Assembly (NCBI GenBank): GCA_002482005.1
Contig: DLFD01000046.1
Span: 1 to 25,369 of the forward strand
Origin: Lachnospiraceae bacterium UBA7729
Lineage (GTDB): Bacteria; Bacillota; Clostridia; Lachnospirales; Lachnospiraceae
DNA: 25,369 nt
Reading direction: 5' to 3'
Below are positions 1 through 6,662 of this stretch, in pieces. Each line of letters begins with the position of its first letter. The first letter of the stretch is position 1. The translations under genes were made by a program, and so were the position numbers. The notes below the pieces were generated by a model. It saw only the letters and a program-made list of their open reading frames with translations, did not search any database and was not told the origin of the DNA.

Positions 1-63
1 GTTCATGGTAGCTACAACACCATGACGTTTTGAAGAAAATGCGACCAGAATGCGACCTTTTTC

Positions 64-381
64 TTATTCGTCACGCAGCCTTTTCTCGATATTGGATGCA
101 CTGTACAGGACGTCTGTTACAATTACATACTCCCCGACAATTTTATAAAACACGGAATAATTGTCAACATTCATTCGCCGAAGTTCCCGTGCTTTCCAGG
201 GTTCTGCATCTACAACGTGATGCCGCTGCGGCATCTTTGATAATTTCAAAATTTCATCTGCAATCCGGTTATACTGGCCTATTCCATTCTCCGGAGCTTG
301 CAGCTTATGAGCAATATACTCATATAATTCGTCCATATCCTCAAGTGCCGCATCAGTTATCTGTACATAATATTCGTTCAT
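64..381 (-). CDS. ParE/RelE-family toxin of a type II toxin-antitoxin pair
   Basis: A 105-residue protein with the compact RelE/ParE layout: an N-terminal segment (VQITDAALEDMDELYEYIAHK) resembling the ParE first strand and helices, a central basic stretch (EPWKARELRRMNVDNYSVFYKI) with the arginines and the YSVFYK strand typical of the fold, and a C-terminal VLYSASNIEKRL helix typical of ParE. Family members are either mRNA interferases (RelE) or gyrase poisons (ParE); the 'AALEDMDELYEYIA' start favours ParE-type but does not prove it. It lies 3 bp downstream of the antitoxin gene, so the two are co-transcribed and probably translationally coupled. The length is normal and the gene looks intact. 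Confidence 0.85.
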   Translation of the reverse strand: MNEYYVQITDAALEDMDELYEYIAHKLQAPENGIGQYNRIADEILKLSKMPQRHHVVDAEPWKARELRRMNVDNYSVFYKIVGEYVIVTDVLYSASNIEKRLRDE

Positions 382-384
382 TGA

Positions 385-687
385 TCAATGCTTCTCCCTG
401 AATGCACGGAAAGCAGTTGCAGCATCCTGTACATGCCCCGATTCCAGATCTGAATATCCCTTTTCCAATTTTGCATTCAGTTCCGATGCGGTCATATAAT
501 CTGCATTTACATCCGCAGGTGCCTTAGGCAGCGAGATTGCAAAAGGAATACCACCTGTCAGAGAAATCTGGTACAGATACATATCAATAGCTGTAGACAT
601 AGGAATACCGAGCTGACCAAGCACATTCTCCGCATTTTTCTTTACAACTGGGTCTACCCTGAGATTTAACGTTGCTGTTTTTTCCAT
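385..687 (-). CDS. RelB/DinJ-family antitoxin
   Basis: A 100-residue protein beginning TATLNLRVDPVVKKNAENVL, the ribbon-helix-helix strand and first helix of RelB/DinJ antitoxins, followed by LGIPMSTAIDMYLYQI, the second helix. The C-terminal half is acidic and probably wraps the toxin. By family analogy it binds DNA as a dimer, represses its own operon and neutralises the neighbouring ParE/RelE toxin. A GGAGG ribosome binding site sits 7 nt before the ATG. It is the first gene of the pair, and an operator-like inverted repeat lies in its promoter (706-734). Confidence 0.85.
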   Translation of the reverse strand: MEKTATLNLRVDPVVKKNAENVLGQLGIPMSTAIDMYLYQISLTGGIPFAISLPKAPADVNADYMTASELNAKLEKGYSDLESGHVQDAATAFRAFREKH

Positions 688-705
688 ATGATTGCCTCCC
701 AGGAT

Positions 706-734
706 AATGTAACGCGAATGTCGTTACTTGTCAA
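706..734 (-). promoter_or_regulatory. Toxin-antitoxin promoter with overlapping operator
   Basis: Read on the minus strand there is a perfect TTGACA -35 (729-734), a 17-bp spacer and a TACATT -10 (706-711). The inverted repeat GTAACG-N7-CGTTAC (709-727) lies across the spacer and -10, where an autorepressing RelB-type antitoxin would bind. The role of the repeat is inferred from position. Confidence 0.7.
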
Positions 735-778
735 CATATTACCTACCAGTGATGTGGTTCATCTTGTGAATAATATAT

Positions 779-803
779 GCGGCCTGTCAACTAAACAGGC
801 CGC
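779..803 (-). terminator. Hairpin terminator of the esterase transcript
   Basis: A 9-bp perfect stem GCGGCCTGT / ACAGGCCGC with a 7-nt loop, followed on the minus strand by an A/T-rich stretch. The last codons of the ABC fragment lie inside the stem, as expected if a deletion brought the remnant up to an existing terminator. The T-run is poor, so terminator strength is uncertain. Confidence 0.55.
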
Positions 804-1066
804 CGCTTATTACCAAAGAATTCTTCCATCTCTTTCCATTGGGACAACCATCCGGATGAAGATCTTCTCAGATCTGCGGCAAACTTTGTGGAGATCTTCG
901 CGGAAAGCACCGTTGTAATTATACTGGCGACACAGGTGACCATGACCATGTCTCCCATGATGATGGCTGCCGTGATAATGAAGCCCTGGCTGCCCTCCCC
1001 GATCCCCCGGTCGATCATGGCTGCCAGAAGCGTTGGCAGCATCATTTCTGTTATGGACGCCGCCAT
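791..1066 (-). pseudogene. Fragment of an ABC exporter transmembrane domain
   Basis: A 91-codon remnant. Residues 1-67 (ITEMMLPTLLAAMIDRGI, then a hydrophobic helix, then TTVLSAKISTKFAADLR) match the start of the membrane domain of MDR-type ABC exporters, from the middle of the first helix to the first cytoplasmic helix. The usual continuation (the VFxxVxxFS segment, four more helices and the ATPase domain, about 500 residues) is missing; after ADLR the frame runs into unrelated sequence and stops inside the terminator hairpin. The extreme N-terminus also seems to be missing. It starts on the TGATG that ends the esterase gene, so it is still translationally coupled to it. It probably once formed an esterase-transporter operon. 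Unlikely to be functional. Confidence 0.65.
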
Positions 1067-2286
1067 CAGTTCAGAGCATCATCCGGCAGCATGCCATTAT
1101 AGCCCTTCAGCCAGTTCAGTGCCGCCGTCCGGTTGACCTGCTGGTCGGTGCCGTGGTTTGTAAATGGCAGCTCGATCAGCGTTACATCCGCCCCGATCTC
1201 ATCTGCCTGCTTTTTGTACTCCTCAGAGGCTTCGATATCCACGAGCGTATCTTTCGTTCCGTGGATGATCAGGACCGGAGGCAGGTCCGGATTTATATAG
1301 GTCAGCGGGGAGACAAAGGACAGGCGGTCCGGATACTCATTCAGCGGTCCTCCGACGTAAGCTGAAACAATGCCCGGAAGATGGAATGGTGTCATATAGC
1401 GCGCATTGTCCTCGGTCCACTGAAGATCAATGGCAGGATACAGGGCAAGCACTGCATCCGGCACCGGGGCATCCAGTTTTCCCTGACTGGTCATTCCGGA
1501 ATACTGAAGGACCAGGTTGCCTCCTGCGGACTCTCCGGCAAGGAAGATCCGGTCCGCGTCACCGCCGTACTCCTCCGCATGTTTCTTTATCCAGTTCATC
1601 GCCTCCGCACAGTCGTAGATAGCCTTGTCCCAGGTCGGATTGTCCACGCTTCCGCTCGTGCAGAGCCGGTAGTTGATCGAGAATCCGATAAAACCGGCGT
1701 CCGCCATCTGACGGTGCATATTGGAATTGGTTTCCGCATTGTTGCTGCACCATCCGCCTCCGTGGATATAGACATAGACCGGCTGCAGCTTTTCGCTCTT
1801 TTCCTGCGGGTTGTAGATAGAAATCGTCAGATCCTGTCCGTCATGGTTTGCATAGACGACCTGCTCATCCGGCTGGCTCATCTTTATGTCCTTTAATGTC
1901 AGGCCCCGGAGAAGGCTGTAGCGTCCGCCTCCGGCTTTCGCGGCCGCCTTATACTGCACAGTCTCCACACACAGGATAACCATTGCGGCGGCTATTAAGA
2001 CCAGATTGACCTGATAGAACCGCTTCTTCCCATTCTTCTTCCTGAGTTTCATCAGATCGATCACAAGCAGGATTGCGGAAAACAAAAGCTGAAACGGCAG
2101 CATCATTGTGAAGAAGATCGTCGCAAACTGAGTCGTGATCCACATCCTGTTTCCGAGAACGCCCACTGCGAAGAAGATGCCCAGGGCAGTAACCAGTACC
2201 ATCAGGATTCTGAGCAGAATACTTGCTGTTTTCCTCAGTATTCCGTGTTTTTTCTTCTGTTTTTTCTTCTGTTTTTCCATGTCCAT
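1066..2286 (-). CDS. Membrane-anchored HSL-family alpha/beta-hydrolase (esterase/lipase)
   Basis: A 406-residue protein. A lysine-rich N-terminus (4-19) is followed by three hydrophobic segments (about 22-45, 52-78 and 93-111), then an extracytoplasmic or membrane-apposed alpha/beta-hydrolase domain. The catalytic set is complete: oxyanion motif HGGGW (175-179), nucleophile elbow GESAGG with Ser253, Asp346 in HGTKD and His378 in FTNHG. This is the hormone-sensitive-lipase type that cleaves small acyl esters; the substrate cannot be read from sequence. The start is supported by AAGGG 7 nt upstream. Its stop overlaps the start of the ABC fragment by one base. A TetR regulator is divergent, and control by it is likely but not shown. 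Confidence 0.88.
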   Translation of the reverse strand: MDMEKQKKKQKKKHGILRKTASILLRILMVLVTALGIFFAVGVLGNRMWITTQFATIFFTMMLPFQLLFSAILLVIDLMKLRKKNGKKRFYQVNLVLIAAAMVILCVETVQYKAAAKAGGGRYSLLRGLTLKDIKMSQPDEQVVYANHDGQDLTISIYNPQEKSEKLQPVYVYIHGGGWCSNNAETNSNMHRQMADAGFIGFSINYRLCTSGSVDNPTWDKAIYDCAEAMNWIKKHAEEYGGDADRIFLAGESAGGNLVLQYSGMTSQGKLDAPVPDAVLALYPAIDLQWTEDNARYMTPFHLPGIVSAYVGGPLNEYPDRLSFVSPLTYINPDLPPVLIIHGTKDTLVDIEASEEYKKQADEIGADVTLIELPFTNHGTDQQVNRTAALNWLKGYNGMLPDDALN

Positions 2287-2386
2287 TTCCCTACCCTTTC
2301 CTTTCTGCCTGTACCTGTTTTCCGCCTTGTCTCCCCGTGAAGCCTGATAACGTTCCTTATGTTACGGAGAGATCTCCTGACATTTC

Positions 2387-2415
2387 TTGACACAATTTTG
2401 TAACAGATGTATCAT
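2387..2415 (+). promoter_or_regulatory. Promoter of the TetR gene
   Basis: TTGACA (2387-2392), a 17-bp spacer and TATCAT (2410-2415), with the start codon about 80 bp downstream. A short inverted repeat GGAGA-N2-TCTCC (2366-2377) lies just upstream in the shared region with the divergent esterase gene and could be an operator. I found no equally good promoter for the esterase. Confidence 0.6.
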
Positions 2416-2496
2416 GTGAAACAAATGTAGCACTTTCATCCTGAGTATTCAATAGCATGGGCAGCAAGTGAAACAGAAAGCGAGGAATTGTATCAC

Positions 2497-3045
2497 ATGA
2501 ACAACAGAAATATAGCGAACCAGCTGGTCCGGGAGAGCATCACCGAGGCTCTCCTGCGGCTGATGAGTAAGAAAGACTTCTCAGAGATCTCCATCTCTGA
2601 GCTCACAAAAACTGCCGGTGTCAGCAGGGTGTCATTCTACCGGAATTATGAATCGAAGGAAGATATCCTGCTCCAGCACATGGAGAATACCGTCACGATT
2701 GAATTTGGAAAGGTCATAGAAGGTACTCCCAATGCTTCCATAGAGCAGATATGGGAGACTGCGTTTTCCATGTTTCAGCCGCTTCTTCCCACGATAAGAC
2801 TGCTGAAAAAATCCGGCCTGTCGCCGCTGTTCTATGAATTTCTGCGGTGCCATTCAGAAAAATTCAAGCCAGACTGCACTACTCCTGAACGGTATATGCA
2901 GGCAGCTGTCGTAGGCCTGTTCTTCTCCGCCTATAATGCCTGGCTTGATGGAGGCATGAAGGAAACTCCCGCACAGCTTGCACGAATGTATCAGAATATT
3001 CGGCTGGACAGCATCCTTCAGGCAGAATCCGTACAGGAAAATTAG
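2497..3045 (+). CDS. TetR/AcrR-family transcriptional regulator
   Basis: A 182-residue protein. The N-terminal helix-turn-helix is clear: residues about 10-50 read ITEALLRLMSKKDF, then ISISELTKTAGVSRVSFY, then RNYESKEDILLQH, the canonical TetR signature. The rest is an all-helical ligand or dimer domain of the short TetR_C type. I place the start at the ATG at 2497, because GAGGAA ends 9 nt before it; the in-frame TTG at 2488 directly abuts that site and cannot be used. It is divergent from the membrane esterase and its former ABC partner, so those are the probable targets. The ligand is unknown. Confidence 0.85.
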   Translation: MNNRNIANQLVRESITEALLRLMSKKDFSEISISELTKTAGVSRVSFYRNYESKEDILLQHMENTVTIEFGKVIEGTPNASIEQIWETAFSMFQPLLPTIRLLKKSGLSPLFYEFLRCHSEKFKPDCTTPERYMQAAVVGLFFSAYNAWLDGGMKETPAQLARMYQNIRLDSILQAESVQEN

Positions 3046-3059
3046 TATGATGAGATTGC

Positions 3060-3184
3060 TTACTCCAGGTTCAGTTCCATGCCCATCCCTGCTGCAAGAC
3101 GCTGCAAAGTACGGATATCAGATCCCACTTTCACTCATAATTCTGACGCAGCTTAGCGAACCTCCCAATGCCCCTTTTCTCTAA
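3060..3184 (-). pseudogene. Decayed XRE/HigA-type antitoxin fragment
   Basis: On the minus strand, codons 3063-3134 read KVGSDIRTLQRLAAGMGMELN and end LE-stop, closely resembling the last helix of XRE-type antitoxins (pattern LxTLQRLAxGMGMxL). Just upstream, in another frame, RGIGRFAKLRQNYE could be the preceding helix, implying a frameshift. No start codon or toxin partner remains. The assignment rests on a short motif and is tentative. Confidence 0.35.
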
Positions 3185-3207
3185 ACGATATGAGATGAAA
3201 TAATATT

Positions 3208-4482
3208 TCAGGGTATAAGAAGATCTTCGCGCAGTAGAAAATCTATAATATTACAATGAATGATTCCCTGATTATCTGTCATCATGCCGGGGATGTCAGA
3301 CCGGATGATGATTCGTTTGAAAAAGTCATTTGTTAATTTCAACGAATCCATTTCTGTATTTTCTTTAGCAAGGTTTGCCATTTGCCAGGCGGATTGTATA
3401 TACATACGTTTATCCCCCTGATTGACGACAAAGTCTATCTCCTTTTGTTTTTTTTGTCCGTTCCGGCGATCTGTTACAACTCCTACATCCACCGCATATC
3501 CTCGACGGATCAGTTCCATATAAATGATATTTTCCATCATGTGTCCCGGATCAATCTGCCTGAACTGAAGGCGTGCGTTCCGAAGCCCGATATCCGTATA
3601 ATAATACTTGTTAGGATATTCGAAATAAGATTTGCCTTTAATATCATATCTCCGCGCTTCATAAATGAGAAAAGCATCGATCATATAACCGATATATGCG
3701 CTGACCGTATTATTGCTGACACTTGCATGTTTGACGCTATTCAGCGAGTTGACGATTTTCGTTGCATTGGTCAGCGAACCGACGGAGGAGCTGAAAAAGT
3801 CCAGCATATCATCCAGAATATCCTGTCTCTCAATACCGTTATATTCGATAATGTCTTTGATATAAACTTCCCGAAAAAGCGACTGGAGATAGTCCTGCTT
3901 CTGCCGGATGCTGTGAAGGTTCAGCAGATAAGGCATGCCGCCGTAGATAAGATATTGTTCAAAATTATCCCGGCGGTCACCGCCCATCGCCTGATTATAC
4001 TCCGAAAAAGAAAGTGGATATACATGGATCTGCGAAGCCCTTCCTCTGAACTCAGTTGCGATATCTTTGGAAAGCATTTTTGAATTGCTTCCTGTAACAT
4101 AAACATCCAGATTCGGAGAATCTTTCAATTCGTTTAAGAGGTCGTAGATGGTAATACTGTATCCCGGATTATCAGGATCCGGTGTTTCATAGCAAAATTG
4201 AATTTCATCAATAAAGAGATAAAACTGCTGCGGATTGTTTGAAATTAATTCATTTACATGGTCTGCCAGCCGTATCGGGTTGCGGTATTTTGCATCCTTT
4301 CGTTTATCCAGTTCAAGCTTTATGATGTGATCCTCCGGAACGCCGGAATTCAGAAGATATTCATAGAACAGCTGAAAAAGCAGAACAGACTTTCCGCATC
4401 GGCGTATCCCTGTGATTACCTTGACCTGCCCGTCATGCATATACTCCTTAAGCAGCCGGATATAGGAATCTCTTGCAATCAT
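3208..4482 (-). CDS. AAA ATPase with DUF4143 C-terminal domain
   Basis: A 424-residue protein of the AAA_14/DUF4143 family. The P-loop is GIRRCGKS (25-32), Walker B is YLFIDEIQ (88-95) with D92 and E93, and sensor-1 is TGSNS (130-134), followed by EFRGR. The C-terminal half is DUF4143, ending in a strand KEIDFVV (E348, D350) recalling the degenerate PD-(D/E)xK core seen in this family. Length is normal. AAAGGAG lies 9 nt before the ATG. These ATPases are very common in gut anaerobes, often as isolated accessory genes, and no cellular role is established; it stands alone here. A perfect hairpin lies immediately upstream of its ribosome binding site. Confidence 0.88.
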   Translation of the reverse strand: MIARDSYIRLLKEYMHDGQVKVITGIRRCGKSVLLFQLFYEYLLNSGVPEDHIIKLELDKRKDAKYRNPIRLADHVNELISNNPQQFYLFIDEIQFCYETPDPDNPGYSITIYDLLNELKDSPNLDVYVTGSNSKMLSKDIATEFRGRASQIHVYPLSFSEYNQAMGGDRRDNFEQYLIYGGMPYLLNLHSIRQKQDYLQSLFREVYIKDIIEYNGIERQDILDDMLDFFSSSVGSLTNATKIVNSLNSVKHASVSNNTVSAYIGYMIDAFLIYEARRYDIKGKSYFEYPNKYYYTDIGLRNARLQFRQIDPGHMMENIIYMELIRRGYAVDVGVVTDRRNGQKKQKEIDFVVNQGDKRMYIQSAWQMANLAKENTEMDSLKLTNDFFKRIIIRSDIPGMMTDNQGIIHCNIIDFLLREDLLIP

Positions 4483-4505
4483 GAAAAGCCGCTCCTTTCT
4501 TTTGA

Positions 4506-4532
4506 AAATTCAGGCCGTTACGGCCTGAATTT
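4506..4532. repeat. Perfect 12-bp hairpin upstream of the DUF4143 ATPase gene
   Basis: AAATTCAGGCCG, the loop TTA, then CGGCCTGAATTT. It lies 8 nt upstream of the ATPase ribosome binding site. It could be a leader structure controlling translation, or a terminator protecting the gene from incoming transcription. The loop region contains GCCGTTAC, also found in the next hairpin. Confidence 0.5.
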
Positions 4533-4575
4533 ATATTGAGAATACCACCGCTGCATCTTTTTTTCAAGAAGTCAT

Positions 4576-4611
4576 TTGAAAAGTTGCGCCGTTACTGGCA
4601 CAACTTTTCAA
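4576..4611 (-). repeat. 15-bp inverted repeat, possible RNA hairpin
   Basis: TTGAAAAGTTGCGCC, a 6-nt loop, then GGCACAACTTTTCAA. The single mismatch becomes a G-U pair only in minus-strand RNA, so the stem is complete in that orientation. It lies between the guaA terminator and the ATPase gene. It shares the octamer GCCGTTAC with the hairpin at 4506-4532. The rest of 4533-4697 holds no gene that I can see. Confidence 0.45.
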
Positions 4612-4697
4612 TCTTCGTAAAAAGAAACAATCATCAAAAGCACAATTGAAATTATTCATGGCTAAATAAGTATTAAAATGGCACCAGCGATACATAA

Positions 4698-4736
4698 AAG
4701 GCCTTGAGCTTTACTTTTGACTAAGCTCAAGGCCTT
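4698..4736 (-). terminator. Probable original guaA terminator, now cut off by the insertion
   Basis: A perfect 14-bp stem AAGGCCTTGAGCTT / AAGCTCAAGGCCTT with an 11-nt loop. Read on the minus strand the stem runs into TTTT-AT, so it terminates leftward transcription. It lies about 55 bp beyond attL on the chromosomal side, exactly where the guaA terminator would be before the element inserted. The link to guaA is inferred. Confidence 0.65.
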
Positions 4737-4788
4737 GTAAACACTGGAGAGAGTGAAAAACTCACATGCAAACCACCTGATACCATCC

Positions 4789-4803
4789 ACTTATTCGAGC
4801 TCA
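4789..4803. repeat. attL, left 15-bp core repeat
   Basis: ACTTATTCGAGCTCA, identical to the guaA 3' end at 16160-16174 and in the same orientation. The chromosome lies to its left, beginning with the presumed guaA terminator. Confidence 0.88.
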
Positions 4804-4872
4804 CTAAGCAAAAGGTGATTCTACACAAATTTGAATAAGCCCTGTGATATTTCGTGACTCCATTTGTGTTCA

Positions 4873-4935
4873 GTTATCCTGCTTATATGGGTTATCTGAA
4901 CTTTTGTTATCAAAATGTTATCAGAGAATGTTATC
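4873..4935. repeat. Five GTTATC direct repeats, candidate integrase arm sites (left)
   Basis: GTTATC occurs at 4873, 4891, 4906, 4917 and 4930, all on the plus strand, 70-130 bp inside attL. Copies three and four form TGTTATCAAAATGTTATCA (4905-4923), which recurs exactly at 16085-16103 near attR. Clustered direct repeats near both ends are typical of tyrosine-recombinase arm-type sites. Binding is inferred. Confidence 0.6.
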
Positions 4936-4956
4936 TGGCTTTTCGGTAAAAGCTGT

Positions 4957-5256
4957 TTATTCTTCGATCAAGATCTCACCCAGACACTGATGAAACGACT
5001 TTCCTAAGAAGATTGGCGTTTCCAACAGTTCTCCGAAATTCTTGTTGTAAGCTAACCGATTCCAATCAGCGTCAACGATGATGAATCCAAATTCTTCACC
5101 CGTACAGAAGTATCTCTTACCCCTATATCTGAAAGCAAAGTCCACTGTCATTGGCGGATTCTCGGTTCTTTCAGGGAATTCATCCCAACGCTGCCACTGC
5201 TGAAACTGATTCCAAGACATCTTAGTGGTGTCGTTTCTATCTGGTCCAGACAACAT
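4957..5256 (-). CDS. Small acidic protein of unknown function, last gene of the DUF4417 cassette
   Basis: A 99-residue protein, not assignable to a characterised family by me. It has a tryptophan-rich start (MSWNQFQQWQRWDEFPE) followed by a compact alpha/beta-looking segment MTVDFAFRYRGKRYFCTG, then FGFIIVDADWNRLAYNKNF and an acidic tail. No signal peptide or membrane segment. AAGGAG lies 7 nt before the ATG, which sits inside the 3' end of the upstream gene (20-bp overlap), so the two are translationally coupled. Size, acidity and position after a possible toxin-like protein would fit an immunity protein, but this is guesswork from layout. Confidence 0.65.
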   Translation of the reverse strand: MLSGPDRNDTTKMSWNQFQQWQRWDEFPERTENPPMTVDFAFRYRGKRYFCTGEEFGFIIVDADWNRLAYNKNFGELLETPIFLGKSFHQCLGEILIEE

Positions 5257-5641
5257 CCTTTTTCTCCTTCCACACTCCGTTTATTCTACTAACCATGGCC
5301 TTCTCTTTGTCTGTAAGATTGCCATAGCCCTTACTACTGTCATTTTCGTTGTGTTCATAACCATGATGCGTATGTGGCAATACCCCACGATGAGGTTTGT
5401 CCAAATCAATCTGTTTTTTTCTTTTATTCTCCCTGTCATAATAGGAAATATATTTCGGTTCCCCTTTTGGAGAAAGTGTTACATATACACGGTTTCTTGT
5501 CATCGTCTCCATCGGGGCAGTGGCACTGCCGTCCTTTTTTATGACAAACTTTATATTTCCGCTGGTAAGAAGTGATTTATACTCTGTACCATACGGCTTT
5601 CCATTGTCACTCATGCCTGTACTGCTTCCTCTCCCGCCCAT
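5237..5641 (-). CDS. MGGRGSS-type small protein, possible toxin-like domain
   Basis: A 134-residue protein with a glycine-rich start MGGRGSSTGMSDNGKPYGTE, a core with TAPMETMTRNRVYVTLSP and YYDRENKRKKQIDL, and a histidine-rich motif LPHTHHGYEHNEN followed by a short helix. The MGGRGSS start recurs in phage and integrative-element proteins, where such modules sometimes end larger toxins. The conserved-looking PHTHxGYxH could be catalytic or metal-binding. I cannot name the family with certainty. AAAGGTGG lies 8 nt before its ATG, and it starts on the TAATG that ends the DUF4417 frame. It overlaps the next gene by 20 bp. The layout suggests a co-translated cassette. Confidence 0.65.
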   Translation of the reverse strand: MGGRGSSTGMSDNGKPYGTEYKSLLTSGNIKFVIKKDGSATAPMETMTRNRVYVTLSPKGEPKYISYYDRENKRKKQIDLDKPHRGVLPHTHHGYEHNENDSSKGYGNLTDKEKAMVSRINGVWKEKKDVVWTR

Positions 5642-6263
5642 TATCGCACCACCTTTCTGGAACTACGATAATCAACGGAAATCAAATTTCCTTCCATTTC
5701 GTCAAATGGTTTCCCGAAGCAGATGATAGCATCCGGTTCGATGCGGAACATCATTTCGTTATATCCCTGCAGAAACTCTCTCTTCGATCTTTTGCATCCA
5801 ATCATTCCAACTGCGACAACGGAATGTTTCTCAACTCCATCGAAACAAAATTCAAAGCTATCAGGAGTACTCCAACTAATTGTAGGAATTACAAGCTGCC
5901 CTTCATCTTGCCAATAAGCACCAATCCATCTACTATGTGCAATACTCTCTATCTGCCTCCAATAATTCATATCTGCATAGGTTGAGTAATCGGGGGTCAG
6001 CAAGAAACGGTACTGTGAAAGTCTTCCAAGAGATCGTTCAGGATTACGATAAATACCCTCAAAATGATAATCGTCAACAAAAAATGAACACCTTTCTTCC
6101 TGTTAATTGGATTATCATTTGTCCGGATATCAGTATAGGCAATCAAATCTATTTCATTAAGATCCAGATTCTGCCGCTCTACCAACGGCATCTGCCACTT
6201 TCCTACTGTATTAAACTCATTTCTAGTAAACAATGGATTTCTTCGCATTTCTATGCTCTTCAT
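5641..6263 (-). pseudogene. DUF4417 protein interrupted by a single-base frameshift
   Basis: Two frames together make one DUF4417-like protein of about 206 residues. The 5' part (from ATG 6263) reads RRNPLFTRNEFNTVGKWQMP through KKGVHF. The 3' part continues VDDYHFEGIYRNPERSL, then LTPDYSTYADMNYWRQIES, TISWSTPDSFEFCFDGVEKH, VAVGMIGCKRSK and IICFGKPFDEMEGNLI, in the order expected for the family. The frames join if one base is added to the run of six A (plus strand) at 6079-6084. As sequenced, the 5' ORF ends at 5997 and the 3' ORF could start only at an internal codon. The cause may be mutation, a sequencing indel or programmed slippage. AAGAGG lies 8 nt before the ATG. DUF4417 has no established function; the gene leads a coupled cassette. 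Confidence 0.78.
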
Positions 6264-6275
6264 AGCATATACCTC

Positions 6276-6482
6276 TTAACCTTTCCGGCCAATTAAGCCT
6301 ATAAAAAAGTTTATGGTCAATAAACGATTTGTAGATAATGTCCATTGACCCGGTAACGAGGGAATGCTACTATTCAATGTGATAACACTTGGACTTGTTA
6401 GTAGCATTTCCGAGTTTAGAAGCGTATTGACTGGCTGCTGCAACAGCTTCTCATGCGCTTCTTTTTTTCTTGCATTAAGCAT
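6276..6482 (-). CDS. Short ORF upstream of DUF4417, possible leader peptide
   Basis: A 68-codon ORF with no recognisable domain. A strong AAAGGAGG lies only 2 nt from its ATG, which is too close to be ideal. It ends 12 bp before the DUF4417 start, with its stop touching the downstream ribosome binding site. An inverted repeat (6363-6408) lies in its middle. It may be a leader, or just the 5' untranslated region of the cassette. No homology is visible. The flanking gene-free stretch 6483-6662 holds no convincing promoter or gene. Confidence 0.3.
   Translation of the reverse strand: MLNARKKEAHEKLLQQPVNTLLNSEMLLTSPSVITLNSSIPSLPGQWTLSTNRLLTINFFIGLIGRKG
6363..6408. repeat. 10-bp inverted repeat in the leader of the DUF4417 cassette
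   Basis: AATGCTACTA (6363-6372) and TAGTAGCATT (6399-6408) are perfectly complementary around a 26-nt loop. The loop contains GTGATAAC. It lies about 100 bp upstream of the DUF4417 start and could be an operator or a leader-RNA structure. Confidence 0.45.
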
Positions 6483-6662
6483 CGCCTCCTTTCTTTCAAT
6501 ACTGTTCCAGTGATTTCCAAACTATATGTTGCATCCTTAGATCTCCCCACAAGCGGAGTATTTTTCTGTGATACCCTACAGTTCTAACTTTTATATAACT
6601 CAAATATCGCTGCCATTATTGTAGATTCAAAAGAGACAGTCGTTTTTATGACCTGAGTCATT

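Noticed and set aside
38..57. Direct repeat AATGCGACC at 38-46 and 49-57 as the end of another integrated element
   Set aside because: Only two short copies at the window edge, with no integrase or matching partner in view.
61..75. A third att-like CTTATTCG at the left edge suggesting tandem integration
   Set aside because: Only 8 of 15 bases match and they are the end of the toxin gene; chance similarity.
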